From positions 930,001 through 994,000 of the forward strand of contig NZ_CP098455.1 in the NCBI RefSeq assembly GCF_023702635.1: a DNA stretch of 64,000 nucleotides, given 5' to 3'. A model generated the notes under the pieces. It saw nothing but the letters and a program-made list of their open reading frames with translations, did no database searches and was not told the origin of the DNA. The translations under genes were made by a program, and so were the position numbers. Positions 21,047 through 29,749 of this stretch are shown here, in pieces; positions within the stretch are counted from its first letter, which is position 1, and each line of letters opens with the position of its first letter. Source of the stretch: Spongiibacter taiwanensis. GTDB taxonomy: Bacteria; Pseudomonadota; Gammaproteobacteria; Pseudomonadales; Spongiibacteraceae.

Positions 21047-21913
21047 AATAAAGCCCTTGAGATCGGCCAGGAACGCGGTCAACTGATCGTGGTGCAACCA
21101 ATGGCCGGCTTTCTCGTAGTGAATGATTCGCGCATCCTGAAAGCACTGAAAACGCCCATTATCCTCGGGTGATTCCATAAAAGATTCCCGCCCCCAGGCC
21201 AACAGCGTCGGGCATTGAATCATGCCGATCAGCTCCTTGATCTGCGCCTCGGTAATATCCATGGGGCTAAGGTGGCGGCAGTAATTATCAAACTTCCAAC
21301 TGTAACTGCCGTCCTCATTTTGGCAAATGCCGTGCACCGTCAGATGCCGCGCCATTTCATCACTTAGATGGGTGTTCTTTTCCTGCATCCGGGCGAGGGC
21401 TTCGTCAATTGAGGTGTAGCGACGCGGGGTGCGCGACGACAAGCCCTGGCGGTAGGCCACCCAGTCGCGCATTTTCTCGGCGTAGCTTCGGGTCTGGGCG
21501 CCATCGATAATGTCGGGGTTCATCCCCAGGCCTTCGATCAACACCAGCTTGCGGACTTTTTCCGGGTAGATTGCCGCGTATCGCATGGCGATGGTGCCGC
21601 CCATGGAGTGGGCCACCATAGTAACCGGCGCCAGATTTTTTTGGTCAATCAGCTGATACAGATCGCACAGGTAGGCATCGTAGCTGTAATAGCCGTCGCG
21701 AGACCAGGCGCTGTCACCATGTCCGCGCAGATCCGGCGCAATAACATGCCAGTCATGGCGTAACTCCCGGGCAATCCAGTCCCAGTTTCGGCAGTGATCC
21801 TGGCCGCCGTGGAGCAGTACCAACGGCGGCGCGCCATGATTGCCCCAGTCCACATAATGCAGACGCAGGCGCTGGGAATAATAAGTATGCGAGGTGGGCC
21901 CGACCAGTTCCAT
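21044..21913 (-). CDS. alpha/beta hydrolase
   Basis: A 289-residue single-domain alpha/beta hydrolase with oxyanion region LLHGGQDHCRNW, DLRGHGDS, nucleophile elbow AHSMGG and C-terminal His in AGHWLHHD. This pattern fits esterases, C-C hydrolases and epoxide-hydrolase-like enzymes, and the exact reaction is unclear. ATG at 21913 has AGGAG 8 nt upstream; the frame open to 21937 lacks a site. It is the last gene of a leftward five-gene unit (ligase, ALDH, MDR reductase, ACAD, hydrolase). The stop codon lies in the end of a degenerate inverted-repeat element. Confidence 0.88.
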   Translation of the reverse strand: MELVGPTSHTYYSQRLRLHYVDWGNHGAPPLVLLHGGQDHCRNWDWIARELRHDWHVIAPDLRGHGDSAWSRDGYYSYDAYLCDLYQLIDQKNLAPVTMVAHSMGGTIAMRYAAIYPEKVRKLVLIEGLGMNPDIIDGAQTRSYAEKMRDWVAYRQGLSSRTPRRYTSIDEALARMQEKNTHLSDEMARHLTVHGICQNEDGSYSWKFDNYCRHLSPMDITEAQIKELIGMIQCPTLLAWGRESFMESPEDNGRFQCFQDARIIHYEKAGHWLHHDQLTAFLADLKGFI

Positions 21914-22010
21914 GTATTGCACTCCTACAACCCGCACCGGACAAAATACCGGGACGGCTTTTCAAGAAGTAACCGGCTGGCCACCGCTTGAAAACAGTCC
22001 CAGTGGCAGT

Positions 22011-23192
22011 CTAGCCTGCCTCCAGTGCGCGCCAGATTATAGTACGCTGAATTTCGTTGGTCCCACCATAAATGCTCTGGGCGCGCTCAAACAAGTAATC
22101 ATCCCAGGCTTTCACCACAAAGGCCGGCGTGGCGCCCAAGCGGGCAAACCAGTCGCTGCAATTCATGTCGGGAAAGGCCGTTGCACCGGCCAGCTCAGTA
22201 AACAGCTCGGTGATCCCCTGGGCGCATTCAGTGCACTGGATTTTGAGACTGGAAATCGCCGCTGGGGGCAGATCGCCACTCAGCCCTCGCAGCACGGACA
22301 CCTCCAGCACCGCAACGCGCACCTCCATGGCCGCCAATTTGTGGGCGAACAAGGGGTCATCCAGCATGATCCCACCGACTCCATCACGACACTTACTGGC
22401 CAGGCGGCGCAGTCGCGCCAGGTCGGCCTTTTTCTTGCCGATATGGGCGTAAGACAGGCGCTCGTTACCCAACAGCACATTGGCGTAATGCCAGCCCCTG
22501 CCCTCTTCGCCAATACGATTGCACTGGGGCACCCGCACATTGTCAAACTCGACCCGATTCAACTCATGGGCGCCATTCATCGAAATAATCGGCTGCACCG
22601 ACACCCCGGGCGAGCGCATGTCGATACACAAAAAGGTAATCCCTTCCTGCTTGCGCCCCCCCCGGCTGGTTCGAACCAGGCAAAAGATCCAGTCTGCCCA
22701 GTGACCTTGTGTCGTCCAGATTTTGGTGCCATTGACCCGATAATCGTCGCCATCCACCACCGCGGCAGTGCGCAGGCTGGCAAGGTCGGAGCCGGACTCG
22801 GGCTCGGAATAGCCCTGAGCCCAAAAGTGGGTGGAACTGAGAATATTCGGCAGCCAGCGCTGTTGTTGCTCGGGGCTGCCAAAGGCGGCCAGAATCGGAC
22901 CGAGATAAATCACCCCCATGGGAATGATATTCGCCGCACCGGCCAGCTCCAGCTCAGACTCAAATAGATACCGCTGCACCGGTGTCCAGCCCGGCCCTCC
23001 GTGCGCTTTCGGCCAACCAATGCCCAGCCAGCCGCGCGCCTGTAAGGCCTGCTGGGAGCGAACCTGATCAGCCTTGGTAAGGCGCTCCCCCCGGGCAATT
23101 TTCTGCTTGATGTCGAGGGGGTAGTCCTCAGCAAAAAATCGCCTGACTTGCTGCTGAAAATCCAGGTCCTCGGCGCTGAGCTGCAAATTCAC
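22011..23192 (-). CDS. acyl-CoA dehydrogenase
   Basis: FAD-dependent, 393 residues. Visible motifs: WAQGYSEPESGSDLASL, KIWTTQGHWADW and the C-terminal RAQSIYGGTNEIQRTII. The usual catalytic Glu before GT is Gly, so the base is probably the Glu in GNERLSYA, as in long-chain and isovaleryl types. Start GTG at 23192 has GAGG seven nt upstream. It lies 9 bp after the reductase gene and shares motif style with the ACAD at 31273, suggesting related substrates. Confidence 0.92.
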   Translation of the reverse strand: MNLQLSAEDLDFQQQVRRFFAEDYPLDIKQKIARGERLTKADQVRSQQALQARGWLGIGWPKAHGGPGWTPVQRYLFESELELAGAANIIPMGVIYLGPILAAFGSPEQQQRWLPNILSSTHFWAQGYSEPESGSDLASLRTAAVVDGDDYRVNGTKIWTTQGHWADWIFCLVRTSRGGRKQEGITFLCIDMRSPGVSVQPIISMNGAHELNRVEFDNVRVPQCNRIGEEGRGWHYANVLLGNERLSYAHIGKKKADLARLRRLASKCRDGVGGIMLDDPLFAHKLAAMEVRVAVLEVSVLRGLSGDLPPAAISSLKIQCTECAQGITELFTELAGATAFPDMNCSDWFARLGATPAFVVKAWDDYLFERAQSIYGGTNEIQRTIIWRALEAG

Positions 23193-23201
23193 CCCGGCAC
23201 C

Positions 23202-24212
23202 TCAATCAATATCGATCACAATTTTGCCGAAGTGACCGCCGCGCTCTTGGCACCGAAAAGCATCGGCCAGCGCCTCCAGCGGAAAGTGTGTATCAGCCAC
23301 CGGCCGAATCCCGAGCTGGTCAATGGCGCGGATCATATCGAGCTGATCCTGTCGGCTGCCGACAATCACACCCTGCACCCGCAATTGACGTCCCATGATC
23401 ACATCGGTGGGCACCGCGCCCTCATTGCGCCCGGCTAACACGCCAATCATGGCGATATGCCCGCCCTCGGCGCTGGCATATATTGACTGACCAAAGGTGC
23501 CGGCACCGCCAACCTCCACCACATGATCGACCCCCTTGCCGTCGGTAAGCCGTTGCACTTCCTTTGACCATTTGGGATGGCTGCGATAATTAATCAGTTC
23601 GTCGGCCCCGAGGGCTTTCAGCCGTTCCAGTTTTTCATCGGATGATGACGTGGCAATCACTCGGCAGCCTGCTGCCTTGGCAAATTGCAGGGCAAACACC
23701 GATACCCCGCCGCTCCCCTGGACCAACACCGAATCGCCGGGCTTGATGCCGCCATTGATGACCAGTGCTCGCCAGGCGGTAACCCCAGCGCAGGGCAGCG
23801 TCGCAGCCTCGGCAAAGTGGTACCCCGCCGGCATTGGTGTCAGCCCAGTGACCGGCAAGGTAATTTCCTGACGGGCGTAGCCGTCGCGGCGATCCCCCAT
23901 CATGCCACCGTGATGGCGCATCAACGCTTTCCCGGCAGGGCAATCAGCAAAGAAGGTGCCCACTACCTTGTCGCCAACGGCAAACTCGGTTACCCCGTCA
24001 CCAAGGGCGATCACCTCCCCGGCACCATCGGACAGGGGAATGCGACCATCTTCAGTGGGCAGTACGCCGATCGCAACGAGGTAGTCGTGATAATTCAGGG
24101 AGCTGGCATGCAGACGAACCGTCACCTCCCCCTGCGCCGGCGGCGGGGAGGCGATCTCGTCCAGGTAAAGATTATCCAGGCCACCGGGCTTGCGTACGCG
24201 AATTGCTTTCAT
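23202..24212 (-). CDS. MDR-family NAD(P)H-dependent reductase / zinc-type alcohol dehydrogenase-like
   Basis: A 336-residue medium-chain dehydrogenase. It has the GroES-like N-terminal domain with SLNYHDYL, the AATLPCAGVTAWRAL segment, and the Rossmann motif GSGGVSVFALQFAK. The four-Cys structural zinc loop is absent, which points to a quinone/enoyl reductase-like or zinc-free member rather than a classical alcohol dehydrogenase. ATG at 24212 starts the typical MKAIRV sequence; no strong ribosome site is visible. It sits between the ALDH and ACAD genes of the leftward unit. Confidence 0.85.
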   Translation of the reverse strand: MKAIRVRKPGGLDNLYLDEIASPPPAQGEVTVRLHASSLNYHDYLVAIGVLPTEDGRIPLSDGAGEVIALGDGVTEFAVGDKVVGTFFADCPAGKALMRHHGGMMGDRRDGYARQEITLPVTGLTPMPAGYHFAEAATLPCAGVTAWRALVINGGIKPGDSVLVQGSGGVSVFALQFAKAAGCRVIATSSSDEKLERLKALGADELINYRSHPKWSKEVQRLTDGKGVDHVVEVGGAGTFGQSIYASAEGGHIAMIGVLAGRNEGAVPTDVIMGRQLRVQGVIVGSRQDQLDMIRAIDQLGIRPVADTHFPLEALADAFRCQERGGHFGKIVIDID

Positions 24213-24281
24213 AACATCAGCTTCGTATTTTGCGACCAAAAGAGCCGCTGGGCTGCCATCAGCCCAGCGGTCGGCAGACGG

Positions 24282-25700
24282 TTACCCTGTAGCCGCCTTG
24301 GGGATGAAGATGGTTTTGCCCTGGGTGAACTCCAGCAGCCCTTCCAAACCGTTTTCCACCCCGATCCCGGAATGCTTGTGCCCGCCTAGGGGAGTGCTCG
24401 GTGTGGTTTGCAGGTTTTGGTTAATCCAGACCGTGCCGGTATCCAGGCGTTTGGCTACCGCCACTGCCTGATCAATATCCTTGGACCAAACCGCACCGGC
24501 CAGCCCGTATTCGCTGTTATTGGCCCGGGCGATCACCTCGTCAATATCCTGATAGCGCAGCAGCGGCAAAATCGGGCCAAAGGCCTCCTCCTTCACCACC
24601 ACCTCGTCCTCAGGCGGATTATCCACTAAGGTCAGCGGCAAAAAGTAGCCCTGATCAGGCACTGGCCCGCCGTCCAATACCGTAAGGCCTCTAGACTTGG
24701 CATCGGCAATAATGCCTTTCACCCGCTCAAACTGGGGGCGGTTTTGCAGCGGGCCAAACACGCTGTCGGACTGGTCACCCGGGCCCACTTTCATGGTCTT
24801 GGCCAGCGCGTGCAATTTGTCGCGCAGGGCATCGTAAATGCTGTCGTGAATATACAGACGCTTGGTGGCAATACAGACCTGGGCGGTGTTGAAGAAGGCC
24901 CCCATAAACAGCTGGGGGGCGACCTCGTCCAGATCAACATCTGGCAAGACAATACAGGCATCGTTGCCGCCCAACTCCAGGGTCACCCGCTTCAGGTCCT
25001 GGGCCGCTGACGCCATGATGCGCTTGCCGGTGGCGGTCGAACCGGTAAAGGAAATTTTGGCGAAGCCGGGATGGGCAGTCATCATCGGGCCCAGTTCATC
25101 GCCACCGCTGATCACGTTCAGCACGCCCGGAGGCAACACATCGCGCAGGATCTCACCAATCCGCAAGGTCGCCAGCGGGGTGAAGGGCGACGGCTTGAGC
25201 ACCATCGTGTTGCCCGCGAGCAAGCCGTGGGACATCTTCCATGAGGCCAGCAGCACGGGAAAATTCCAGGGCACGATGGCACACACCACCCCAATGGCTT
25301 CCCGGTGAACTTCTACCCGGCGACGCTTGGAGTCTTCTACCACCTCAACCGGCAATTCAAATCGGGCCATGCCTTTAAACCACATGCCCGCACCCATAAC
25401 CTCTTCCCGAGCCTGTTTCAGCGGGCGCCCTTGTTCAGCGGTGAACAGGGCCGCCAGCTCGTCGGCATTGGCGAGAATCGCGTCGCCCGCGGCGACCATC
25501 AGCGCGGCCCGCTCCGCGTGGGGCAAACCCTTCCAGGCGGGCAGCGCCGCCTGGGCTGCAGCAACAGCCGCATTCAGGTGACTCTCGCTCGCCCGGGGCG
25601 CCTGGGCAAATACCTCAGCGGTTGCCGGATTAACGACCTCCAACACCTCGGCGGAGGCAACCCCTTCTCCGTTGATGGTCATCGTTACTTCTGCTGTCAT
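24282..25700 (-). CDS. aldehyde dehydrogenase (NAD(P)-dependent)
   Basis: Oxidises an aldehyde to the acid that the neighbouring ligase can activate. The 472 residues include PWNFP (N145), FTGSTATGK, general base E242 in LELGGND and nucleophile C276 in NTAQVCIATK, all in normal positions. ATG at 25700. It is the second gene of the leftward unit, downstream of the AMP-forming ligase and upstream of the MDR reductase, so aldehyde oxidation and CoA activation are coupled genetically. Confidence 0.93.
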   Translation of the reverse strand: MTAEVTMTINGEGVASAEVLEVVNPATAEVFAQAPRASESHLNAAVAAAQAALPAWKGLPHAERAALMVAAGDAILANADELAALFTAEQGRPLKQAREEVMGAGMWFKGMARFELPVEVVEDSKRRRVEVHREAIGVVCAIVPWNFPVLLASWKMSHGLLAGNTMVLKPSPFTPLATLRIGEILRDVLPPGVLNVISGGDELGPMMTAHPGFAKISFTGSTATGKRIMASAAQDLKRVTLELGGNDACIVLPDVDLDEVAPQLFMGAFFNTAQVCIATKRLYIHDSIYDALRDKLHALAKTMKVGPGDQSDSVFGPLQNRPQFERVKGIIADAKSRGLTVLDGGPVPDQGYFLPLTLVDNPPEDEVVVKEEAFGPILPLLRYQDIDEVIARANNSEYGLAGAVWSKDIDQAVAVAKRLDTGTVWINQNLQTTPSTPLGGHKHSGIGVENGLEGLLEFTQGKTIFIPKAATG

Positions 25701-25826
25701 AACCTTAACCTCTGTGGTACCCCATGCTCACCGGGATACGCTGGTGATAGCAATACCCAGCCAATTGGCTGTAATCAATTTGGCATCACTGTGTGTGTGT
25801 ACTGCACCGGCTCCTAGGAGAGTGTT

Positions 25827-27350
25827 TCAACGTACCCGGGGCAGCGTTTCATGGGCGTCTTTGTACTTGGTCCTCAAGGCGGGTTTGGCAATTTTCCCGG
25901 TGGCCAGCCGCGGTAGCGGCTCACTCTCCAGCGCAACATAGCGAGGTACTTTGTAACTGCTCAAATGCTCGTTGCAGTGAGCGATCACCGCCTCGACGGA
26001 AACCCCCTCGCCATAAATAACAGCCAGTGGTGTCTCGCCAAATTTGTCATCCGGCGCCGCAAACACGGCAACCTCAGCAACCCCTTGTACCTCGGATATC
26101 ACCCGCTCCAGCTCCATCGCGGAGATATTCAGACCACCGGAGATAATGATGTCCTTCAAACGGTCCAGGAAGGTGATCAAGCCCGTTTCGTCGGCCATGC
26201 CCAGATCACCAGTATGCAGCCAACCGTCCTTGATCGTTTCGGCGGTTTTTTCCGGGTCGTCCCAGTAACGGTCCATAACACCGGGCCCCTGAATCACAAT
26301 TTCCCCCGGAGTATTGGGTGGGCAGAAATTGCCACTGTCGTCCTTGATCGCGAGCTTGGTGAAGGCCGAGCCCCGGCCACACTTATCTGGATCACTGATC
26401 GCGCTGGTGTCGGTACTAACGGTCGCCTGACCACCAGCCTCAGTTTGGCCATACAGCTGACGCACCAGCACATCCTTGGCCAACCACGCCTCCAGCAATT
26501 TTTGCGTGACCCGAGCCCCACCCACGGTGCAGAAACGGATCGAGGACAGATCAGCATCGGCAAATTTCGGCGACGCCATCATCATCTCCAAAAAGATCGG
26601 CGCGCCCTGCACTGAGGTAATCCGATGCTGCTGAATCAGGTCGATCGCCCGATCCGGGTCAAAACTCTCTTCGATAAACACGGTGGCGCCGTAATGAAAA
26701 TACTGGGTGGACACCACATAGCCAGCCGAGGTGCAGAACGGACCGAAAATCACCACTTTGCAATGGGCCACAGGAACAAAGGGGAAGGTGACGGCGGTAT
26801 CCGAGGCATAGGCTGTGAGGGTGCGATGGGTATACACCACCCCTTTGGGGTAGCCGGTTGAACCACTAGTGGGAATGATCACCACATCGTCATCGGGGGT
26901 AATGATCGGCCGCACAACACGGGTATCTCGCGGCTGGTGGCGCAATTCATGGACAAACGACAGCGACTCAATCCGGGTGTTGCCGACTTTTTCTGCGGTC
27001 TTTTCTGCCAAGGATTTGCGATCATCGTCGTGGAACAACACCTTGGACTGGTAGCGCTCTCCAACGAGGTAGCTCACCTCGGAGACAGTGAACTTGGGAT
27101 TTACCGGCGCCAGAATCAACCCGGCAACCATAGCGGCCTGGGAGACAATCAACCACTCCAGGCGATTGGTCGCCAAAATGGTGATCCGGTCGCCTTTCTC
27201 TAAACCGATGCCGGCCATCCAGTCGGCCACAGCATGGCTCCACTGGTAAAACTCCCGGTAAGTCAGCTGATCATCAGCGGTGACGATGGCCAGTTGCTCG
27301 GGGCGCTCCACCGCCCACCAATCGAAAACCTCTGTCAGGGTGTTGGCCAC
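25827..27350 (-). CDS. AMP-forming acyl-CoA synthetase
   Basis: ANL-family ligase of 507 residues with P-loop TSGSTGYPKG (151-160), LYGQTEAGG, the hinge FLDRLKDIIISGGLN and C-terminal Lys in ATGKIAKPAL. GTG at 27350 is chosen because AGAGGAG lies 5 nt upstream; the frame is open further to 27386 without a site. First gene of the leftward unit, transcribed from the region divergent to the NDP-forming synthetase at 27648. The two divergent units thus both start with a CoA-activating enzyme. Confidence 0.92.
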   Translation of the reverse strand: MANTLTEVFDWWAVERPEQLAIVTADDQLTYREFYQWSHAVADWMAGIGLEKGDRITILATNRLEWLIVSQAAMVAGLILAPVNPKFTVSEVSYLVGERYQSKVLFHDDDRKSLAEKTAEKVGNTRIESLSFVHELRHQPRDTRVVRPIITPDDDVVIIPTSGSTGYPKGVVYTHRTLTAYASDTAVTFPFVPVAHCKVVIFGPFCTSAGYVVSTQYFHYGATVFIEESFDPDRAIDLIQQHRITSVQGAPIFLEMMMASPKFADADLSSIRFCTVGGARVTQKLLEAWLAKDVLVRQLYGQTEAGGQATVSTDTSAISDPDKCGRGSAFTKLAIKDDSGNFCPPNTPGEIVIQGPGVMDRYWDDPEKTAETIKDGWLHTGDLGMADETGLITFLDRLKDIIISGGLNISAMELERVISEVQGVAEVAVFAAPDDKFGETPLAVIYGEGVSVEAVIAHCNEHLSSYKVPRYVALESEPLPRLATGKIAKPALRTKYKDAHETLPRVR

Positions 27351-27386
27351 GATGACTCCTCTCATTATCTTTTTATAGGGCGACAA

Positions 27387-27414
27387 GTTATCTTATGATG
27401 TTAGTTTTGTGCAA
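27387..27414 (-). promoter_or_regulatory. candidate promoter of the leftward ligase-ALDH-ACAD unit
   Basis: On the minus strand, -35 TTGCAC (27414-27409) and -10 GATAAC (27392-27387) are 16 bp apart, with the ligase start 37 bp downstream. Confidence 0.35.
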
Positions 27415-27552
27415 GGCCGCAGCGGCGTCAAGAGCCCTGGCGGCCCAGATATGATACTCAGCCCAGCTTGCGGGCACGCAGGTGGACCGCACAAGGGCAC
27501 GGCATCAAATCTGTTGCTACAGCATATACGCAGAATAAAAATTAGTTAATCG

Positions 27553-27581
27553 TTTAATTAAATTTTTGTTTGATTTAGAAT
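27553..27581 (+). promoter_or_regulatory. candidate promoter of the rightward NDP-forming synthetase unit
   Basis: A good -10 (TAGAAT, 27576-27581) lies in a very AT-rich patch with a poor -35 (TTTAAT, 27553-27558). The patch 27540-27570 holds overlapping TTAATT-type inverted repeats that could bind a regulator. Confidence 0.3.
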
Positions 27582-27647
27582 CCTTTTACGCTCTCGGGCG
27601 CGGCAAAACCCGCGCTCGAAACACCAACTCTAATAAGGAGCCCTCCA

Positions 27648-29744
27648 GTGGATGACGCCATCGCCCATCTAGACCGTATGTTCAAGCCCAAAAGCATTGC
27701 GCTGGTTGGCGCCAAAGACCGCTCTGTCTGGTCGGTTTCGGCCTTCGATAATCTCAAGCGCGCCGGATTTCGCGGCAAGGTCCACCTTATCAACCCCAAA
27801 GGCGGGGTGATTCACGGCTGCGAGGCCCACACCAGCTGCGCTGCCGTTGGCGAGAAAATCGACGCCGCATTGCTGATGGTGCCAGAGTCGGTACTGCTAG
27901 ACACCTTTGAAGACCTGCATGCCGCCGGTGTTGAAGCAGCGGTCATTCTGTCTTCGGGCTTTGCCGAAGCCGGGGCCGAAGGCGCCAGCAAGCAAAGAAC
28001 CATGACCGAAAAAGCGCGCTCCTTGGGGATACGTCTGCTCGGCCCAAACTGCCTGGGCTTTGCCAACTACCTAGACAGCACCACCATCTGGTCAACGCCC
28101 CTGCGCGGCCCAGCGCCCAACCCCGCCGTTGCCATTGTCTCCCAAAGCGGCGCGCTGGCCGCCCAGTTAGCTCAATTCGCCCACCAGCAACGGGTATCGC
28201 TGACTCACATGATCTCCACCGGGAACGAGGCCGATGTCAGCGTTGCCGAGGTCATCGAGTATTTGAGTGCCCAGCCCGAACCCAAAGCCATTGCCCTGTT
28301 CCTCGAATCAGTGCGCGACCCCGAGGGCTTTATCAAAGCCGCCGCAGCGGCAAACCGGGCCGGCAAAAAGATTGTGGTGCTCAAGGTCGGCAGCAGTGAG
28401 GCAGCGGCCAAGGCCGCCCAGGCCCACACCGGCTCCCTGGTGGGTGACGACGCGGTGTTCAATGCCCTGTGCAAAAAGCTCGGTATTGTCCGGGTGCACT
28501 CACTGGAGCAGCTCATTGTCACCACCGACCTGTTCGCCAGCTTTAGCGACAAGATCGTCAAGAGCAAAGGGCTTGCCCTGATGGCGATGTCTGGCGGGCT
28601 GTGCGAGATTGCCGTAGACCAGGCCGAAGAAATTGGCCTGAACATCCCCCAGCTCCAGCCCGAAACCAAGGCCGCCCTGGCCGACGCGCTGCCCACCTTT
28701 GCCACACCGAACAATCCGCTGGATCTCACCGGCGGCGCCATGGTGGACCCCAGCTTGATCAGCACTGCGATCCGTATTATTTCCCAAGACCCGAACGTAG
28801 GCGCGGTGGGATTTGTCTTTGACGTGCCCGCCACTAACGACAAACGCAATTTTGCCAAGAACTTCATTGCCGAGGTCGCCGCCGGATTCAAGGCCATCGA
28901 TATTCCCGGCCTGATGCTCAGCCACACCTTCAGCGCCGTCAGCAGCGAGGGCCGCGGCATGACCGACGAGTTTGGTATGGTCTACTCCGGCGGCGGCGTC
29001 AATCATGTGCTCACCGCAATGACCGACATCCTCGCAAGCGATGCCGCCTCGGCTGACGTATTGCCTGGCAGTACCGGCGCCGCCACCAGCGCCCGCCCCA
29101 ACAGCGAGCGCGCGGTGCTGGATTACCTGGCCAGCCACGGCGCTGCCGTGATTCCCGCCCATGTGGTCACCTCGGCCGAACAGGCCGCCACTGCGGCAGA
29201 AACCCTGGCCGGGCCAGTGGTGCTGAAGATTCTGTCGGAGGATATTCAACATAAAACCGAAGTCGGCGGCGTAGCATTGAATATTGCTGGCCCGGAAGCG
29301 GCGGCCAAGGCCTACGAAGAGATTATGGCCTCGGTTACCAGCAAAGCGCCCAGTGCCAAAATTGAAGGGGTGATAGTGTCGCCCATGCGCGGCAAGGGGG
29401 TGGAGCTGTTTGTGGGCACCATGCGCGATCCCCAGTGGGGTCCGGCCATCACCCTGGGCCTGGGCGGCATTTGGGTTGAAGCTCTGAAAGACACCAGCCT
29501 GCGTCTGCTGCCTGTCAGCCGCGACGAGGTTAAAGAGATGGTCAGTGAACTACGCGGCGCCGTGCTGTTGGATGGCTTCCGGGGTGCGGCCAAGGTCGAC
29601 CTGGATGCCCTGGCCGATACTGTGGTCGCCATTGGCAATGCCGCGCTGGCCCTGGGGCCAGAGCTGGTCTCCCTGGAAGTCAATCCAATTCTCGCCTCTG
29701 ACCACGGCATTGAGGCCCTGGATGGCCTGGCGGTATGGGAGTGA
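27648..29744 (+). CDS. acyl-CoA synthetase, NDP-forming (acetate-CoA ligase family, fused alpha-beta)
   Basis: Makes acyl-CoA through a phospho-histidine intermediate with ADP or GDP release, or works in reverse. The 698-residue protein has the CoA-binding domain (ALVGAKDRS near 18-26), the succinyl-CoA-synthetase-like domains with active-site H260 in QAHTGSL, and a C-terminal ATP-grasp domain (VVLKILSEDIQHKTEVGGV). GTG at 27648 has AAGGAG 7 nt upstream. It leads a rightward unit with a thiolase-like protein and an ACAD. The substrate acid is unknown. Confidence 0.92.
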   Translation: MDDAIAHLDRMFKPKSIALVGAKDRSVWSVSAFDNLKRAGFRGKVHLINPKGGVIHGCEAHTSCAAVGEKIDAALLMVPESVLLDTFEDLHAAGVEAAVILSSGFAEAGAEGASKQRTMTEKARSLGIRLLGPNCLGFANYLDSTTIWSTPLRGPAPNPAVAIVSQSGALAAQLAQFAHQQRVSLTHMISTGNEADVSVAEVIEYLSAQPEPKAIALFLESVRDPEGFIKAAAAANRAGKKIVVLKVGSSEAAAKAAQAHTGSLVGDDAVFNALCKKLGIVRVHSLEQLIVTTDLFASFSDKIVKSKGLALMAMSGGLCEIAVDQAEEIGLNIPQLQPETKAALADALPTFATPNNPLDLTGGAMVDPSLISTAIRIISQDPNVGAVGFVFDVPATNDKRNFAKNFIAEVAAGFKAIDIPGLMLSHTFSAVSSEGRGMTDEFGMVYSGGGVNHVLTAMTDILASDAASADVLPGSTGAATSARPNSERAVLDYLASHGAAVIPAHVVTSAEQAATAAETLAGPVVLKILSEDIQHKTEVGGVALNIAGPEAAAKAYEEIMASVTSKAPSAKIEGVIVSPMRGKGVELFVGTMRDPQWGPAITLGLGGIWVEALKDTSLRLLPVSRDEVKEMVSELRGAVLLDGFRGAAKVDLDALADTVVAIGNAALALGPELVSLEVNPILASDHGIEALDGLAVWE

Positions 29745-29749
29745 GCACC